Origin: Rubinisphaera italica
GTDB lineage: Bacteria > Planctomycetota > Planctomycetia > Planctomycetales > Planctomycetaceae
DNA: 64,000 bases
Assembly: GCF_007859715.1 (NCBI RefSeq)
Contig: NZ_SJPG01000001.1
Span: 248,001-312,000 of the forward strand
Direction: 5' to 3'
In this document: piece by piece, positions 1 through 10,117 of the stretch
Numbering within the stretch: position 1 is the stretch's first letter
How the letters are laid out: each line of letters begins with the position of its first letter
Position numbers and translations under genes: made by a program
Notes under the pieces: model-generated
The model's database searches: none
What the model saw: only the letters and a program-made list of their open reading frames with translations
What the model was told of the DNA's origin: nothing

Positions 1-918
1 GGAAACGCCGATTCGTTTGCCACGATCGTGGCAAGTGGTACAGGTTTCGACGGGGATTCCGGAATACGTTTTTTCATGAACTGTTACCTTGGCTTCCCGC
101 GTTCCCTGAATCGAATGCACGAGGCAGTGTCCGGCATCGATATGAGAAACTGAAGCATCGGCTCCTTCGTAGAAACCTTCGTTGCCGTAAGGGACGTGGC
201 ACGACGAGCAGCCCATCCCCCGAAAATCTCCTCGTTCCTGACGACCTTTCACGGCATGATGACAACGCTGGCATTCCGTACGAATATACGTGAAAGCGGC
301 CAGGGTCGGATCTTCTTTGACTTTGGAAATATCAGTCGGGGCATCGGGCAGAGGCAGGTGACGGTCGACCCAGACGTTTGGCTCCATTTTTTTGAGTCGT
401 TCCATATACTTACGATAGACATCGGTTCCCAGTCGATCGAGTGGATTCTCGGGATTCTCGACCGCGTAATTGGCCCACAGATGTTCGTAACCGGTTAAAC
501 CTCCGAATGCCCAGCACACGCCCTGGATCTTTCCGGCTTCGGTCATCATGAGACTCCGCCACTGCACATCGACATGCTTCGGATGACATTTCCCACAGGT
601 GTTTTGATTCACCCACGGGCTGCCGGGATCGGGATAGAACTTTTCGAACGTATGGGCGGCTTCCTTTTCGGTGGCCTTCGGGTCTCCGCCATGGCAAACG
701 ATACACCCAGCCGGGTCGCCCATTGCTTCCCCTTCGGTCATAATGCGTTCGAGCATTTCCGATCCCGGTTCGCGAATCAATTCAATATCGGCATGACATT
801 TCATGCAGCCGGAATTCATGGCTTGCGGATAATGGTTGGCTAGTTTGTCTGCAGCATGTGCAGAGAGGCAGAAATTGAGAATTGTGGCGATCGTCAGAGG
901 GATCTGTGCGAATCGCAT
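1..918 (-). CDS. Secreted multiheme cytochrome c, C-terminus cut by window edge
   Basis: The reading frame stays open to the window edge, so only the first 306 residues are visible. A signal peptide (residues 1-23, ending LSAHA) is followed by six CxxCH heme-attachment motifs beginning at about residues 38 (CMKCH), 72 (CIVCH), 108 (CGKCH), 216 (CQRCH), 237 (CSSCH) and 293 (CTTCH). It should be a periplasmic electron carrier or multiheme oxidoreductase; which reaction it serves cannot be read from this part. An in-frame ATG lies 42 bases upstream at 960 and would lengthen the basic N-terminus; I prefer 918 because a weak GGA sits at suitable spacing. It is divergent from the small gene at 1073. 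More hemes may follow outside the window. Confidence 0.85.
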   Translation of the reverse strand, partial: MRFAQIPLTIATILNFCLSAHAADKLANHYPQAMNSGCMKCHADIELIREPGSEMLERIMTEGEAMGDPAGCIVCHGGDPKATEKEAAHTFEKFYPDPGSPWVNQNTCGKCHPKHVDVQWRSLMMTEAGKIQGVCWAFGGLTGYEHLWANYAVENPENPLDRLGTDVYRKYMERLKKMEPNVWVDRHLPLPDAPTDISKVKEDPTLAAFTYIRTECQRCHHAVKGRQERGDFRGMGCSSCHVPYGNEGFYEGADASVSHIDAGHCLVHSIQGTREAKVTVHEKTYSGIPVETCTTCHDRGKRIGVS

Positions 919-1072
919 AGCGATTTTCCGTTTCACGAGAGAGAGTTTTCCGAGCGGCATCCTTGATTGGATAGGAATTATTCCTGTATCGTGTCGTATA
1001 TTGACCGAGAGCACAACAGCTGAGCCGTTTAACTACTGTTCAAAATGCTACATCCTCAGAGAAACATACGTC

Positions 1073-1354
1073 ATGGCAGAAGCGGATAAAGATCTCCTGC
1101 TCAACTATATGCAGAAGGATATCATTCTCGATTTGCAGAGTATGTATGTCTGCGTGGGAACACTGATCGACCAGGATCATCGCTATCTGGTGCTCGAGAA
1201 TGCGGATCTTCACGATTTGAGAGATACATCGACGACTCGCGAACGGTATATTATTGATTCTAAAGTGCACGGCATCCGAGCGAACCGCGAACAGGTGCTG
1301 ATCAATCGACACGAAGTGGTCGGGTTATCTTTATTAGATGACGTGATTTCGTGA
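1073..1354 (+). CDS. Small conserved-looking protein, possibly Sm-like (LSm) fold
   Basis: The product has 93 residues starting MAEADKDLLL. The open frame extends upstream to 836, but that part overlaps the divergent cytochrome start and promoter, so the ATG at 1073 is the likely start. The segment DLQSMYVCVGTLIDQDHRYL resembles an Sm1 motif (a G-x-L turn followed by a polar D and a beta strand), and the end INRHEVVGLSLLDDVIS resembles an Sm2 motif. This is pattern-based inference; an Sm-like RNA-binding or other small SH3-like barrel role is possible but unproven. There is no signal peptide or membrane segment. Confidence 0.7.
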   Translation: MAEADKDLLLNYMQKDIILDLQSMYVCVGTLIDQDHRYLVLENADLHDLRDTSTTRERYIIDSKVHGIRANREQVLINRHEVVGLSLLDDVIS

Positions 1355-1425
1355 GTGGAATTCCTATTACAAAATAAAACTGTCGTTGAGGCTGATCTCT
1401 TCGTCCTTGCGTTATTTGGAAATTA

Positions 1426-3720
1426 ATGTCATTTTCGCTGCTGAATTTTGGAATGCTGGCTGGATTGCTGGCGGTTGCTGTGCCCGTGCTGGTGCATTTG
1501 CTCAATCGACGTCGTTTCGATGTGGTTGAGTGGGGGGCGATGCAGTTTCTGCAGTTGGGTGAACGGACTCGACAGAAAATCAAACTGAGCGATCTGCTGC
1601 TCCTGCTGATGCGAATGCTGATGGTCGCAATATTAGTGCTCGTTTTCACTCGACCATTTCTGCAGGGAAATCTCTACATTCGCAATCTGTATCCCGAGCC
1701 AATCGATCTCGTGATAGTGATTGACAGTTCTTACAGCATGGGCTGGACGGGTGAAGAAATTACGCCGCATGCACGGGCCATTCAATCGTGTCACAACATT
1801 TTGGACAATCTCTCGTCGGTCGATCGAGTGGCCATTATCGATGCTCGAAATCGGTCGGAACTCCTCACACCTGCTCCTTTGACGGATGCCTCCACAGCCC
1901 GATTGGAACTCGAAAAGCTAAAAGGCCCGGATGGAATCACCGACATGGCTGCTGCCATTACGCAGGCCTGTCAATTACTGACACAATCGTATTCGACAAG
2001 GCGGGATATTGTAGTCCTGACCGATCAGCAGGCGCTTTCCTGGGCTCCGCCGGAAACCGCGAGCTGGTCTGAGTTTTTGAAATTGCGACAGTCAGCTGCT
2101 GTTCCAATTCAACTTTCCGCAATCGATGTTGGCTCCGGAAATATGGATTCGATAGAAAATTATCGAGTCGACCGCTTGAAGGCTTCGCGTGATATTACGG
2201 TCGTAAACTCGCCGATCACCATCTCGACACGTGTTGGATACAAGGGGGCATTTGCTGAAACAGAGTGTGAACTGCATTGGTCGGTGGATGGTCAGCAATT
2301 GAGTCGAGAGTCGGACGCATTGAGATTACAGAATGGCGAAGAAGCGGTTGCAGAAATAACGACCCGTTTCGCTGATCCTGGCAATCACATCATCACGGCA
2401 TCGCTGGATGGCGACGCCCTTCCTGGAGATAATGTCGCTGAAATTGTACTGGATGTTGTCGATGAAGTGCCCGTTGTGATTGCAACCAATGCCGACTCAC
2501 TCACCGATCCCGTCAATCAGGACGAGCCGGAAACAGAATTTTATCTTTCACGCGTGTTCGGGAATCCCGATATCGAGAAGGTTTGGGTTTCGGCTAAAAC
2601 CGTGAAACAGGATCAAATCGATGCGGCTCTGCTGGATAAGACTCGCGTCCTGTTTCTGTTGGGACCGGGGCCAGAAACGATGGATTGGGAACTGCTGACG
2701 AATTATCTGGTCAAAGGTGGAGGACTTGTGCTGTTGCCAGATCGAAATTCGACGCCGGAGGATTATCAGAAGTCTCTCGAACAATGGATGATCGAAGGTC
2801 GTTCGGTCCTGCCGGTTCAATTTCATCAACGTAAAGATGTCGTCAATGAGCCTGTAAAGCTCGACTTGAAATCATTCTCCGCGGCCTGGCTGGCACCATT
2901 CAGCGATCCCACAAAATCTGAACTGGCCGATGTGCTCGTTAATCGTTATTGGGATTTGTCTCTTAAGGAGCAGGATCTCACCAAACCGACAGGTAAGAAT
3001 GCTCTAAAACTAACTATCGAAATGGGTCCGCCTGCAGTCACCGCAAACTTGCAAAACGGTTCGCCTGTTTTTGTTCAGCGGAAAATTGGCCGCGGACAAA
3101 TTTTGGTCAGCTCAATTGCCTTTGATGGAGCCGGTTCCGATTTGATCCGTCAGCGAACGTTCGTTCCTTTGATGCACGAACTTGTTTTTGGAATGACCCG
3201 CACGACTTCCGAAAGAAACCTGGATTTGACACAGGCGATTATCGTTCAGCAACTCCCCTGTCAGCCCTTGAAACTGAATGTCACTGCTCCCGATCAAAGC
3301 CAGCTGACGGCTCAACGGACCGGCAGCGGAGATCAATTGACCTGGCGACTTTCCAACCTGAAGCTTTCGGGGATTTATGAGGTTGAAATCGATTGTGAAA
3401 AACCAGCCGGTGAACTGCAGTCAAATAATGAAATGCCATTTTATGCGTTTGCTTCCCGCGAAGAATCGGACATCACACGGCTGAGCGCCGAACAGAAACA
3501 AGACTTCAACGGAGCCTTCAATCTGAACTGGCGGACCAATTCCAAAGAAGTGCTCGATGATCTGGCGACTGCATCGGGAGGCATTGAAATCTGGCCGATC
3601 CTGCTGTTTATTGTGACGGCTCTATTAGTTGTTGAACTGCTGATGACCCGCCGTCTCGTTCAGGGGGGACATCGGCAAATTGAGCTCAATGAAGCCTCGC
3701 TTGCTGCTCAACAAACGTGA
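1426..3720 (+). CDS. BatA-like membrane protein with von Willebrand A domain
   Basis: The product has 764 residues. The N-terminus has two hydrophobic segments around residues 8-26 and 56-76 separated by the RRRFDVVEWGAMQFL stretch, typical of the BatA (aerotolerance regulator) N-terminal domain. A vWA domain follows with a MIDAS motif D100-SSYS104. A long beta-rich region and a glutamine-amidotransferase-like Rossmann stretch (around 390-450) follow, then a last membrane helix near residues 719-740. Such proteins sit in the cytoplasmic membrane with the metal-binding vWA domain mediating protein contacts. No MoxR ATPase or other bat genes are adjacent, so its partners are unknown. A similar double-vWA gene lies at 13874-16690. 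Confidence 0.85.
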   Translation: MSFSLLNFGMLAGLLAVAVPVLVHLLNRRRFDVVEWGAMQFLQLGERTRQKIKLSDLLLLLMRMLMVAILVLVFTRPFLQGNLYIRNLYPEPIDLVIVIDSSYSMGWTGEEITPHARAIQSCHNILDNLSSVDRVAIIDARNRSELLTPAPLTDASTARLELEKLKGPDGITDMAAAITQACQLLTQSYSTRRDIVVLTDQQALSWAPPETASWSEFLKLRQSAAVPIQLSAIDVGSGNMDSIENYRVDRLKASRDITVVNSPITISTRVGYKGAFAETECELHWSVDGQQLSRESDALRLQNGEEAVAEITTRFADPGNHIITASLDGDALPGDNVAEIVLDVVDEVPVVIATNADSLTDPVNQDEPETEFYLSRVFGNPDIEKVWVSAKTVKQDQIDAALLDKTRVLFLLGPGPETMDWELLTNYLVKGGGLVLLPDRNSTPEDYQKSLEQWMIEGRSVLPVQFHQRKDVVNEPVKLDLKSFSAAWLAPFSDPTKSELADVLVNRYWDLSLKEQDLTKPTGKNALKLTIEMGPPAVTANLQNGSPVFVQRKIGRGQILVSSIAFDGAGSDLIRQRTFVPLMHELVFGMTRTTSERNLDLTQAIIVQQLPCQPLKLNVTAPDQSQLTAQRTGSGDQLTWRLSNLKLSGIYEVEIDCEKPAGELQSNNEMPFYAFASREESDITRLSAEQKQDFNGAFNLNWRTNSKEVLDDLATASGGIEIWPILLFIVTALLVVELLMTRRLVQGGHRQIELNEASLAAQQT

Positions 3721-3730
3721 GTCTTATCTG

Positions 3731-3754
3731 TTGGGTTACGCTGCGCTCACCCAA
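3731..3754. repeat. Short palindrome between convergent genes
   Basis: The palindrome has ends ttgggt and acccaa around a GC-rich core, with an imperfect fold. It fills the 49-base gap between the stop of the vWA gene and the end of biotin ligase. It may be a remnant of the dispersed palindromes seen elsewhere in the window, or a bidirectional terminator without T-runs. Confidence 0.5.
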
Positions 3755-3769
3755 GCTGCGAATTGGAAA

Positions 3770-4576
3770 TCATGACCACTCTCGAATGACACCGGAATAG
3801 ATTCGATGAGTGGTATATTGATCGCGAAGTAATAAGGCTCCGTCTTCATCAATTCCTTCACAACGACCGATGACGAGATCTTCTGCTTTTCCCGATTCCC
3901 CACGATCCAGAGTGACGAGAGCGTGATCGAGCAAATGACAACTCTGCCACATTTTTGGAAAAAGTTGGGATCGACTCTCGGCTGACTGTAATGCCGCCTC
4001 GAAACTTCGCATGATTTCTATCAGGAGTTGGATGGAGTCCAGTTGTGCGCCGAGAGAATCGCTCAAAGAAATCGCGGAGTGTTGTAAATCGGCGATCATG
4101 TCAGCCTTCGAATTATTGACATTTAAGCCGATGCCGACCACGAGCAGAGTTCTTTTATGAGCGGGTTGCTCGAGCAGGATGCCGCAGACTTTGCGCCCTT
4201 GCAGGTACAAATCATTCGGCCACTTGAGTTGCATGTCCGATGCTCGTATTTCTGTGACGTTTAAAATTGCCTGCCTGACGGCAGCAGCTGCAATCAGTGA
4301 GAGCAACTGAATTTCATGTGCGGGAATCTCGTAGTTAGCCGGTTCGATCAATAAGGAAAATGTCAAAGCACCTTGGCCCGAGATCCAGGAATTCTTGCCT
4401 CGCCCGCGACCAGCGGTTTGCTTTTCGGTGATGATGAGCGTCGGTGTTCGATATTGACCGGCACGCTCGGCAGCATGTCGGTTCGTCGAATTCAACTGCT
4501 CATGAGGATCGATCTGCCACTCAGGAAACTCCCGTTGAACATCGTTGAGATCGAGAGACTGAGAATAAGTGGTCAT
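3770..4576 (-). CDS. birA: Biotin--[acetyl-CoA-carboxylase] ligase
   Basis: The product has 268 residues and attaches biotin to the carrier protein of acetyl-CoA carboxylase via biotinyl-AMP. The family signatures are clear: the STN substrate motif near residue 30, the GRGRGKNSW biotin/AMP loop (around 57-65), LKWPNDLYLQGRKVCGILLE with the key lysine, and VVGIGLNVN. The usual C-terminal SH3-like domain is short. It lacks the N-terminal helix-turn-helix of E. coli BirA, so it should be a pure ligase without repressor function. The gene converges with the vWA gene upstream. Confidence 0.93.
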   Translation of the reverse strand: MTTYSQSLDLNDVQREFPEWQIDPHEQLNSTNRHAAERAGQYRTPTLIITEKQTAGRGRGKNSWISGQGALTFSLLIEPANYEIPAHEIQLLSLIAAAAVRQAILNVTEIRASDMQLKWPNDLYLQGRKVCGILLEQPAHKRTLLVVGIGLNVNNSKADMIADLQHSAISLSDSLGAQLDSIQLLIEIMRSFEAALQSAESRSQLFPKMWQSCHLLDHALVTLDRGESGKAEDLVIGRCEGIDEDGALLLRDQYTTHRIYSGVIREWS

Positions 4577-4635
4577 CAGGGATTATTATTTTTGAGAGAA
4601 ATTCAATTACCAAGTACGAAACGCAAGCAAACCGG

Positions 4636-4751
4636 GTGCCATGCTCAAACTCGTTTGACATGCAATGCGTGAGTGATTGCGCAAAAATGAAAGCGTCAGA
4701 TTCATGTGTCATTCGTTGCTGAATTGGGGCATCAATGTCTAAACCAGCATG
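4636..4751 (+). repeat. Degenerate direct repeat, left copy
   Basis: This is the left copy of a pair flanking the AT-rich gene at 4800-5447. It begins gtgccatgct, followed by a small hairpin (caaac-tcg-gtttg type) and a gcaatgc word, and ends with a stretch at 4684-4751 that matches 5571-5638 closely in order and spacing (words attcatgt, attc/cattgctg, ggcat, aatg, cta, cca). Similarity is partial with small insertions in the right copy. Confidence 0.6.
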
Positions 4752-4799
4752 TCCACGGCAAGCGTGAACTTGGCACCTGGCTCATGTATTTCAAGCTAT

Positions 4800-5447
4800 C
4801 TAAGTATCCAATAGATATTCATTATTACGCGTTTGTACGCGACCATGCATGTTGGAATATTTGTTAATAAGCATGAAAACTGGGTACAATGATATAACTA
4901 TTGATTCTTCATCGTATTTGGACGATCCTTTCACGCCTCTGTCTACTCCGAAATTTCTTGCAATGATAATATTACAATTGAAAAACAACTTAGGGAATAA
5001 TAAATAATTAAGGAGTAAAATACGGTTGTATTTATTTGGAATGAATCGTGCAATAACTAGTGTCTCTTTCGCATGAAATATTCTATAGGCAATGCCAGTG
5101 TATTGCTTTTTGCTGATGCGGATTTTCCCTGCAATGGGCAGTATCACAGACATTTCTACACATCGCTTGGAGATAAGATACTCTTTGTCAACTGTTCTTA
5201 ATGCCAGCTGAGTTGCCACATTGATCATTAGAATTGCATACGAAAATGTCACGATGAGCGAAATTCCAAAATATATATAACTAGCCTTGAGTGCCTGGTC
5301 TATGAGTTCAACCAATACTGTGGAGCAAGCAAATGTGCTCACAAACACAATAATCCAGCTGAGTAAAGAAAATATAAGAAAGTCCTTGAATTCACGAATT
5401 ATCAGATAATTGTTTGAAATTGAATATTTAACATTAACTGTTACCAT
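4800..5447 (-). CDS. Unrecognised AT-rich membrane protein
   Basis: The product has 215 residues. I do not recognise it. It has two strongly hydrophobic segments in the first half (around residues 23-50 and 56-85), then a basic, isoleucine- and tyrosine-rich soluble part. Codon use is AT-rich (many ATA, TTA, AAT), unlike every neighbour, which suggests recent acquisition. It lies alone between two degenerate direct repeats (4636-4751 and 5482-5638), as expected for cargo of a small mobile unit or an insertion with target duplication. No transposase is visible. The topology resembles small two-helix proteins with a PH-like cytoplasmic tail, but this is a guess. Confidence 0.6.
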   Translation of the reverse strand: MVTVNVKYSISNNYLIIREFKDFLIFSLLSWIIVFVSTFACSTVLVELIDQALKASYIYFGISLIVTFSYAILMINVATQLALRTVDKEYLISKRCVEMSVILPIAGKIRISKKQYTGIAYRIFHAKETLVIARFIPNKYNRILLLNYLLFPKLFFNCNIIIARNFGVDRGVKGSSKYDEESIVISLYPVFMLINKYSNMHGRVQTRNNEYLLDT

Positions 5448-5481
5448 GATATCTAAATCTATACGATTTGTTTATTAGCCG

Positions 5482-5638
5482 AGTGCCATGCTTAGTCTAT
5501 TTTTTTGAGCACGCAATGCCTAAGTGAATTCAACCAGCGTGTTGGACCTGTCAAAGTAAGTGAATGTGCAGAATGAAATCGTAAGATTCATGTTTTGTTC
5601 ATTGCTGGATAGAGGCATAAATGCCTAAAACACCATGC
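5482..5638 (+). repeat. Degenerate direct repeat, right copy
   Basis: This is the right copy of the repeat that starts at 4636: gtgccatgct at 5482, gcaatgcc at 5513, and a long matching block at 5571-5638. It carries an extra stretch around 5528-5565 relative to the left copy. Confidence 0.6.
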
Positions 5639-5656
5639 GGAAATGTAAATGATGGT

Positions 5657-7198
<1,542 letters not shown>

Positions 7199-7768
7199 GG
7201 TTGCTCCAGAGATTTTTTATTAAAGGTAGACAAAATATCCGATGCGGTAGCCCCCGGCTGCTAGATGAAAAATTCGGGAGCTTCTCTTCGAGAGCGCCCC
7301 CGCCACCCGGGAGGTTTCAAATGAAACAGTTTTGATGTCTTAATGTAATCATCAGCCAATTTGAGTGCTACTGAGTCGGGAGAGGTTAGAGATGAGAGGG
7401 GAGTGGTTAGAGTTTTGGACAATCCTCGATGGCTAAAAATCTCAGGTTTCTTTCAGGAGTTCTTCTCTGTCCCCTCAACAGGCTTGACCGGGATGCCTAT
7501 AATCTATTATTCCCATGAAGTGGATGCAGGAGGCGATCGGATAATCAGTTGTCAGTTGTATGAGGCATTTAGAACTCGGGCTGACTCGTTAAGCTGATTT
7601 TGATAAAGTTCCCCGAACGAAATTGACCGACTGAGTCATTCCGACAAGTAAATCGGGTTGTTTAAATTGTAAAGCACGACAACGGAGTGCTTGGAAGTTA
7701 TTTGAGGCTCAATTCAAAGCCCTGACGGGGCACTCGGAATTGAGTTATGCTGCGAAGGAGCAGATTGC
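7199..7768. other. Intergenic stretch with no supported gene
   Basis: This gap separates the divergent xylB and clpP genes and must hold both promoters. Open frames in it (for example 7361-7597) have no recognisable composition or start signal. Part of it (about 7290-7310) has a cccccgccacccgg word like the ccagccaccc arms of intergenic palindromes elsewhere in the window. No clear promoter hexamers could be fixed. Confidence 0.4.
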
Positions 7769-8413
7769 ATGTCGAAGTTGTCTTATTCCCCTGATTACAG
7801 GGATTATCAATCAGAAACCATTCAAAATTCGGGTGGCGGATACCAGCGTCAGCGAAATATGACGATTGGGGATTTGCTGCTGGAAAACCGCATCATCTTT
7901 CTGGATGGCCCGATTCACGATGCATCAGCGAATCTGATTGTCATGAAGCTGTTGTACCTACAGTCGGAAAATCGCCACCAGGATGTCCACTTGTATATTA
8001 ATTCGCCGGGTGGATCGGTGACTGCGACTCTCGCAATTTACGATACAATGCAATTCCTCGACTGTGATGTCGCCACTTATTGTGTGGGACTGGCAGCCAG
8101 TGGGGGAGCCGTTTTGATGGCTGGGGGTGCCAAAGGGAAACGATATTGCCTGCCTCACTCGAAAATGATGATTCACCAGCCGTTCGGTCAGGTCGGCGGA
8201 CAGGTTTCTGATATTGAAATTCAGGCTAAGGAAATCATAAATACACGTCAATTGCTGAACGAGATTCTGGCGACACATACAGGTCAGGATATCGATCGAA
8301 TTGCAGTTGATACGGAGCGCGACCGTTATTTGACCGCAAAAGAAGCCAAGGAATACGGGTTGGTCGACGAAGTCGTCGAGAAAATCAAGAAAACCGACGC
8401 CGGCAAAGAGTAA
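7769..8413 (+). CDS. clpP: ATP-dependent Clp protease proteolytic subunit, first copy
   Basis: The product has 214 residues. It is the serine peptidase subunit of the Clp complex, which degrades proteins fed in by ClpX or ClpA/C. The catalytic triad is complete: S111 in GLAASGGA, H136 in MMIHQP, D185 in [10 protein letters not shown]. The handle and oligomer contacts ([22 protein letters not shown]) are conserved. The active-site serine is followed by G instead of the usual M (ASGGA versus ASMGA), which marks it as the more divergent paralogue. A second clpP follows 63 bases downstream, so both are probably co-transcribed and may form mixed rings. Confidence 0.93.
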   Translation: MSKLSYSPDYRDYQSETIQNSGGGYQRQRNMTIGDLLLENRIIFLDGPIHDASANLIVMKLLYLQSENRHQDVHLYINSPGGSVTATLAIYDTMQFLDCDVATYCVGLAASGGAVLMAGGAKGKRYCLPHSKMMIHQPFGQVGGQVSDIEIQAKEIINTRQLLNEILATHTGQDIDRIAVDTERDRYLTAKEAKEYGLVDEVVEKIKKTDAGKE

Positions 8414-8476
8414 TCCGGCTCCCTCTCGAATTCATAATTGCGAATCGATCAGCTTTTATCAGGATATTAAAATAAG

Positions 8477-9073
8477 ATGACAACTCTCGTCCCCTATGTT
8501 GTAGAAAAAAATGGCCGTGATGAACGGGCCATGGATATTTACAGTCGCCTTTTGAAAGACCGCATTGTTTTTCTGGGCACTCAAGTGAACGATACTCTCG
8601 CTAACAGCATTGTCGCTCAGTTGCTGTTTTTGCAGTTTGATGACCCTAAAGCTGATGTGCATCTTTATATTAATTCGCCTGGTGGTTCAATCACCGCAGG
8701 GATGGCGATTTACGACACAATGCAATTCATCAGCTGCGATGTTGCGACTTACTGTCTCGGACAAGCTGCGAGTATGGGAGCGGTTCTGTTAACTGCTGGT
8801 ACTCCTGGAAAACGAGCCGCTTTGCCGAACAGTCGGATCATGATCCATCAGCCACTGGCTGGCATGGAAGGAACCGCTACCGAATTGGATATTCATGCTC
8901 GGGAAGTGATCAAAGTCAAAAGACGCATGAATGAAATTATGCAGAAACACACTGGTAAAACGATCGATGAGATCGAAAAAGATACCGATCGCGATAATTT
9001 CATGACGGCAGAAGAAGCCAGAGATTATGGCCTGGTCGATAAAGTTCTCGAGCAGATCCCTCAAATGGGCTAA
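8477..9073 (+). CDS. clpP: ATP-dependent Clp protease proteolytic subunit, second copy
   Basis: The product has 198 residues and is closest to the canonical ClpP. The triad is S99 (QAASMGA), H124 (IMIHQP) and D173 ([11 protein letters not shown]). It starts with a short propeptide-like N-terminus ([10 protein letters not shown]). It follows the first clpP in the same direction. Heteromeric ClpP1P2 complexes are known in actinobacteria and other groups with two genes; whether that applies here is inference. Confidence 0.95.
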   Translation: MTTLVPYVVEKNGRDERAMDIYSRLLKDRIVFLGTQVNDTLANSIVAQLLFLQFDDPKADVHLYINSPGGSITAGMAIYDTMQFISCDVATYCLGQAASMGAVLLTAGTPGKRAALPNSRIMIHQPLAGMEGTATELDIHAREVIKVKRRMNEIMQKHTGKTIDEIEKDTDRDNFMTAEEARDYGLVDKVLEQIPQMG

Positions 9074-9131
9074 GGAATTGAACAGGAGACATCAGGTCAA
9101 ACCCTGATTGTGAGCCTGATCATATTTCATC

Positions 9132-9902
9132 ATGGATGATGTCATGAAAGCGTTCTGTATAATCTTGATTTTCGGTCTGCTTAGTGGGTGTTCGACCCGC
9201 AAGCAGACCGAATTGCTGGAAGCACGACTGCGCGATCAGCAGGAGATGATGACACGACTTTCCGAACAACTCGAACGCTCGAAAAACGAGCTGAGTATCG
9301 TCCTTCAGGAATCGCAGGACCTTCGCTCACAACTGATCGCATCTGGAAAACCGGTTCTGCAACCCGAACAGTCCGCTGTGCTCTATCGACTGGCTGGCGT
9401 CCAGGTCGATGAGCTTCAATCCGCAATTTTACCGGCCAGCAGCAGCGATCAGAAAATTCTGAATCTGGTCCTCACGCCACTCGACCAGTACAGGCAACCA
9501 CTGAAAATTCCGGTCGATGTCACTCTGGAGATTTCTACCAGCGAAAAAATCGTAGAGACAATGAACATCACGTCAAAAGACCTGGCAGATAACTGGTCGT
9601 CGGGTTGGATTACCTCGGGTTACGTTCTGCAGCTACCGATTGAAACCAGCAAATTGCTGTCACCACAGATTAGTATTTCTGTGACCTGCAACACACTGGA
9701 TGGACGGCAATTTGAAGACACCGTCAAACTCGAAGGCCTTTCGCTCCACTTGCGAAACGTTCCGGATCCGATTGAACCCGTTTCATTTGAAGAGCAGTCT
9801 TCAGATATCTCTGAGGAAGCCCAGAAATCTGCGATTTTGCCCAACCTTCGCATCGACACTTCTGATCGACGAACGATCGATGAGTTCCCGGTTTATCGGT
9901 GA
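9132..9902 (+). CDS. Coiled-coil lipoprotein of unknown function
   Basis: The product has 256 residues. The signal sequence ends with a lipobox LLSGC, so C20 should be lipidated and the protein anchored to a membrane. An alternative ATG at 9144 would give a cleaner signal peptide. Residues about 25-70 form a predicted coiled coil (TELLEARLRDQQEMM and following heptads), followed by a beta-rich domain (about 80-215) and an acidic, disordered-looking tail. No enzyme motif is visible. It follows clpP closely and may share its transcript. Confidence 0.75.
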   Translation: MDDVMKAFCIILIFGLLSGCSTRKQTELLEARLRDQQEMMTRLSEQLERSKNELSIVLQESQDLRSQLIASGKPVLQPEQSAVLYRLAGVQVDELQSAILPASSSDQKILNLVLTPLDQYRQPLKIPVDVTLEISTSEKIVETMNITSKDLADNWSSGWITSGYVLQLPIETSKLLSPQISISVTCNTLDGRQFEDTVKLEGLSLHLRNVPDPIEPVSFEEQSSDISEEAQKSAILPNLRIDTSDRRTIDEFPVYR

Positions 9903-10117
9903 ATAGCTGGGCAATTTCTCACGGTCAGTGAATACAGGGAGATAGTACCAATCACTCTGGTCGTCAAATACGAATTTACGTCTGGTGAGCAGATCAGCCT
10001 ATCTCTATTTGACCTGACTTGTTCCGACACGTAGACTGGAATACAGGCTTTCAGGGGCTTTCCTCTGATCCTCCGCTCGCTAACACAATTCTCCATCCCG
10101 ATCGAGGGTATTTTGTA

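Noticed and set aside
7361..7597. 78-residue frame in the xylB-clpP gap
   Set aside because: No ribosome binding site, no recognisable composition, in a region expected to hold two promoters.
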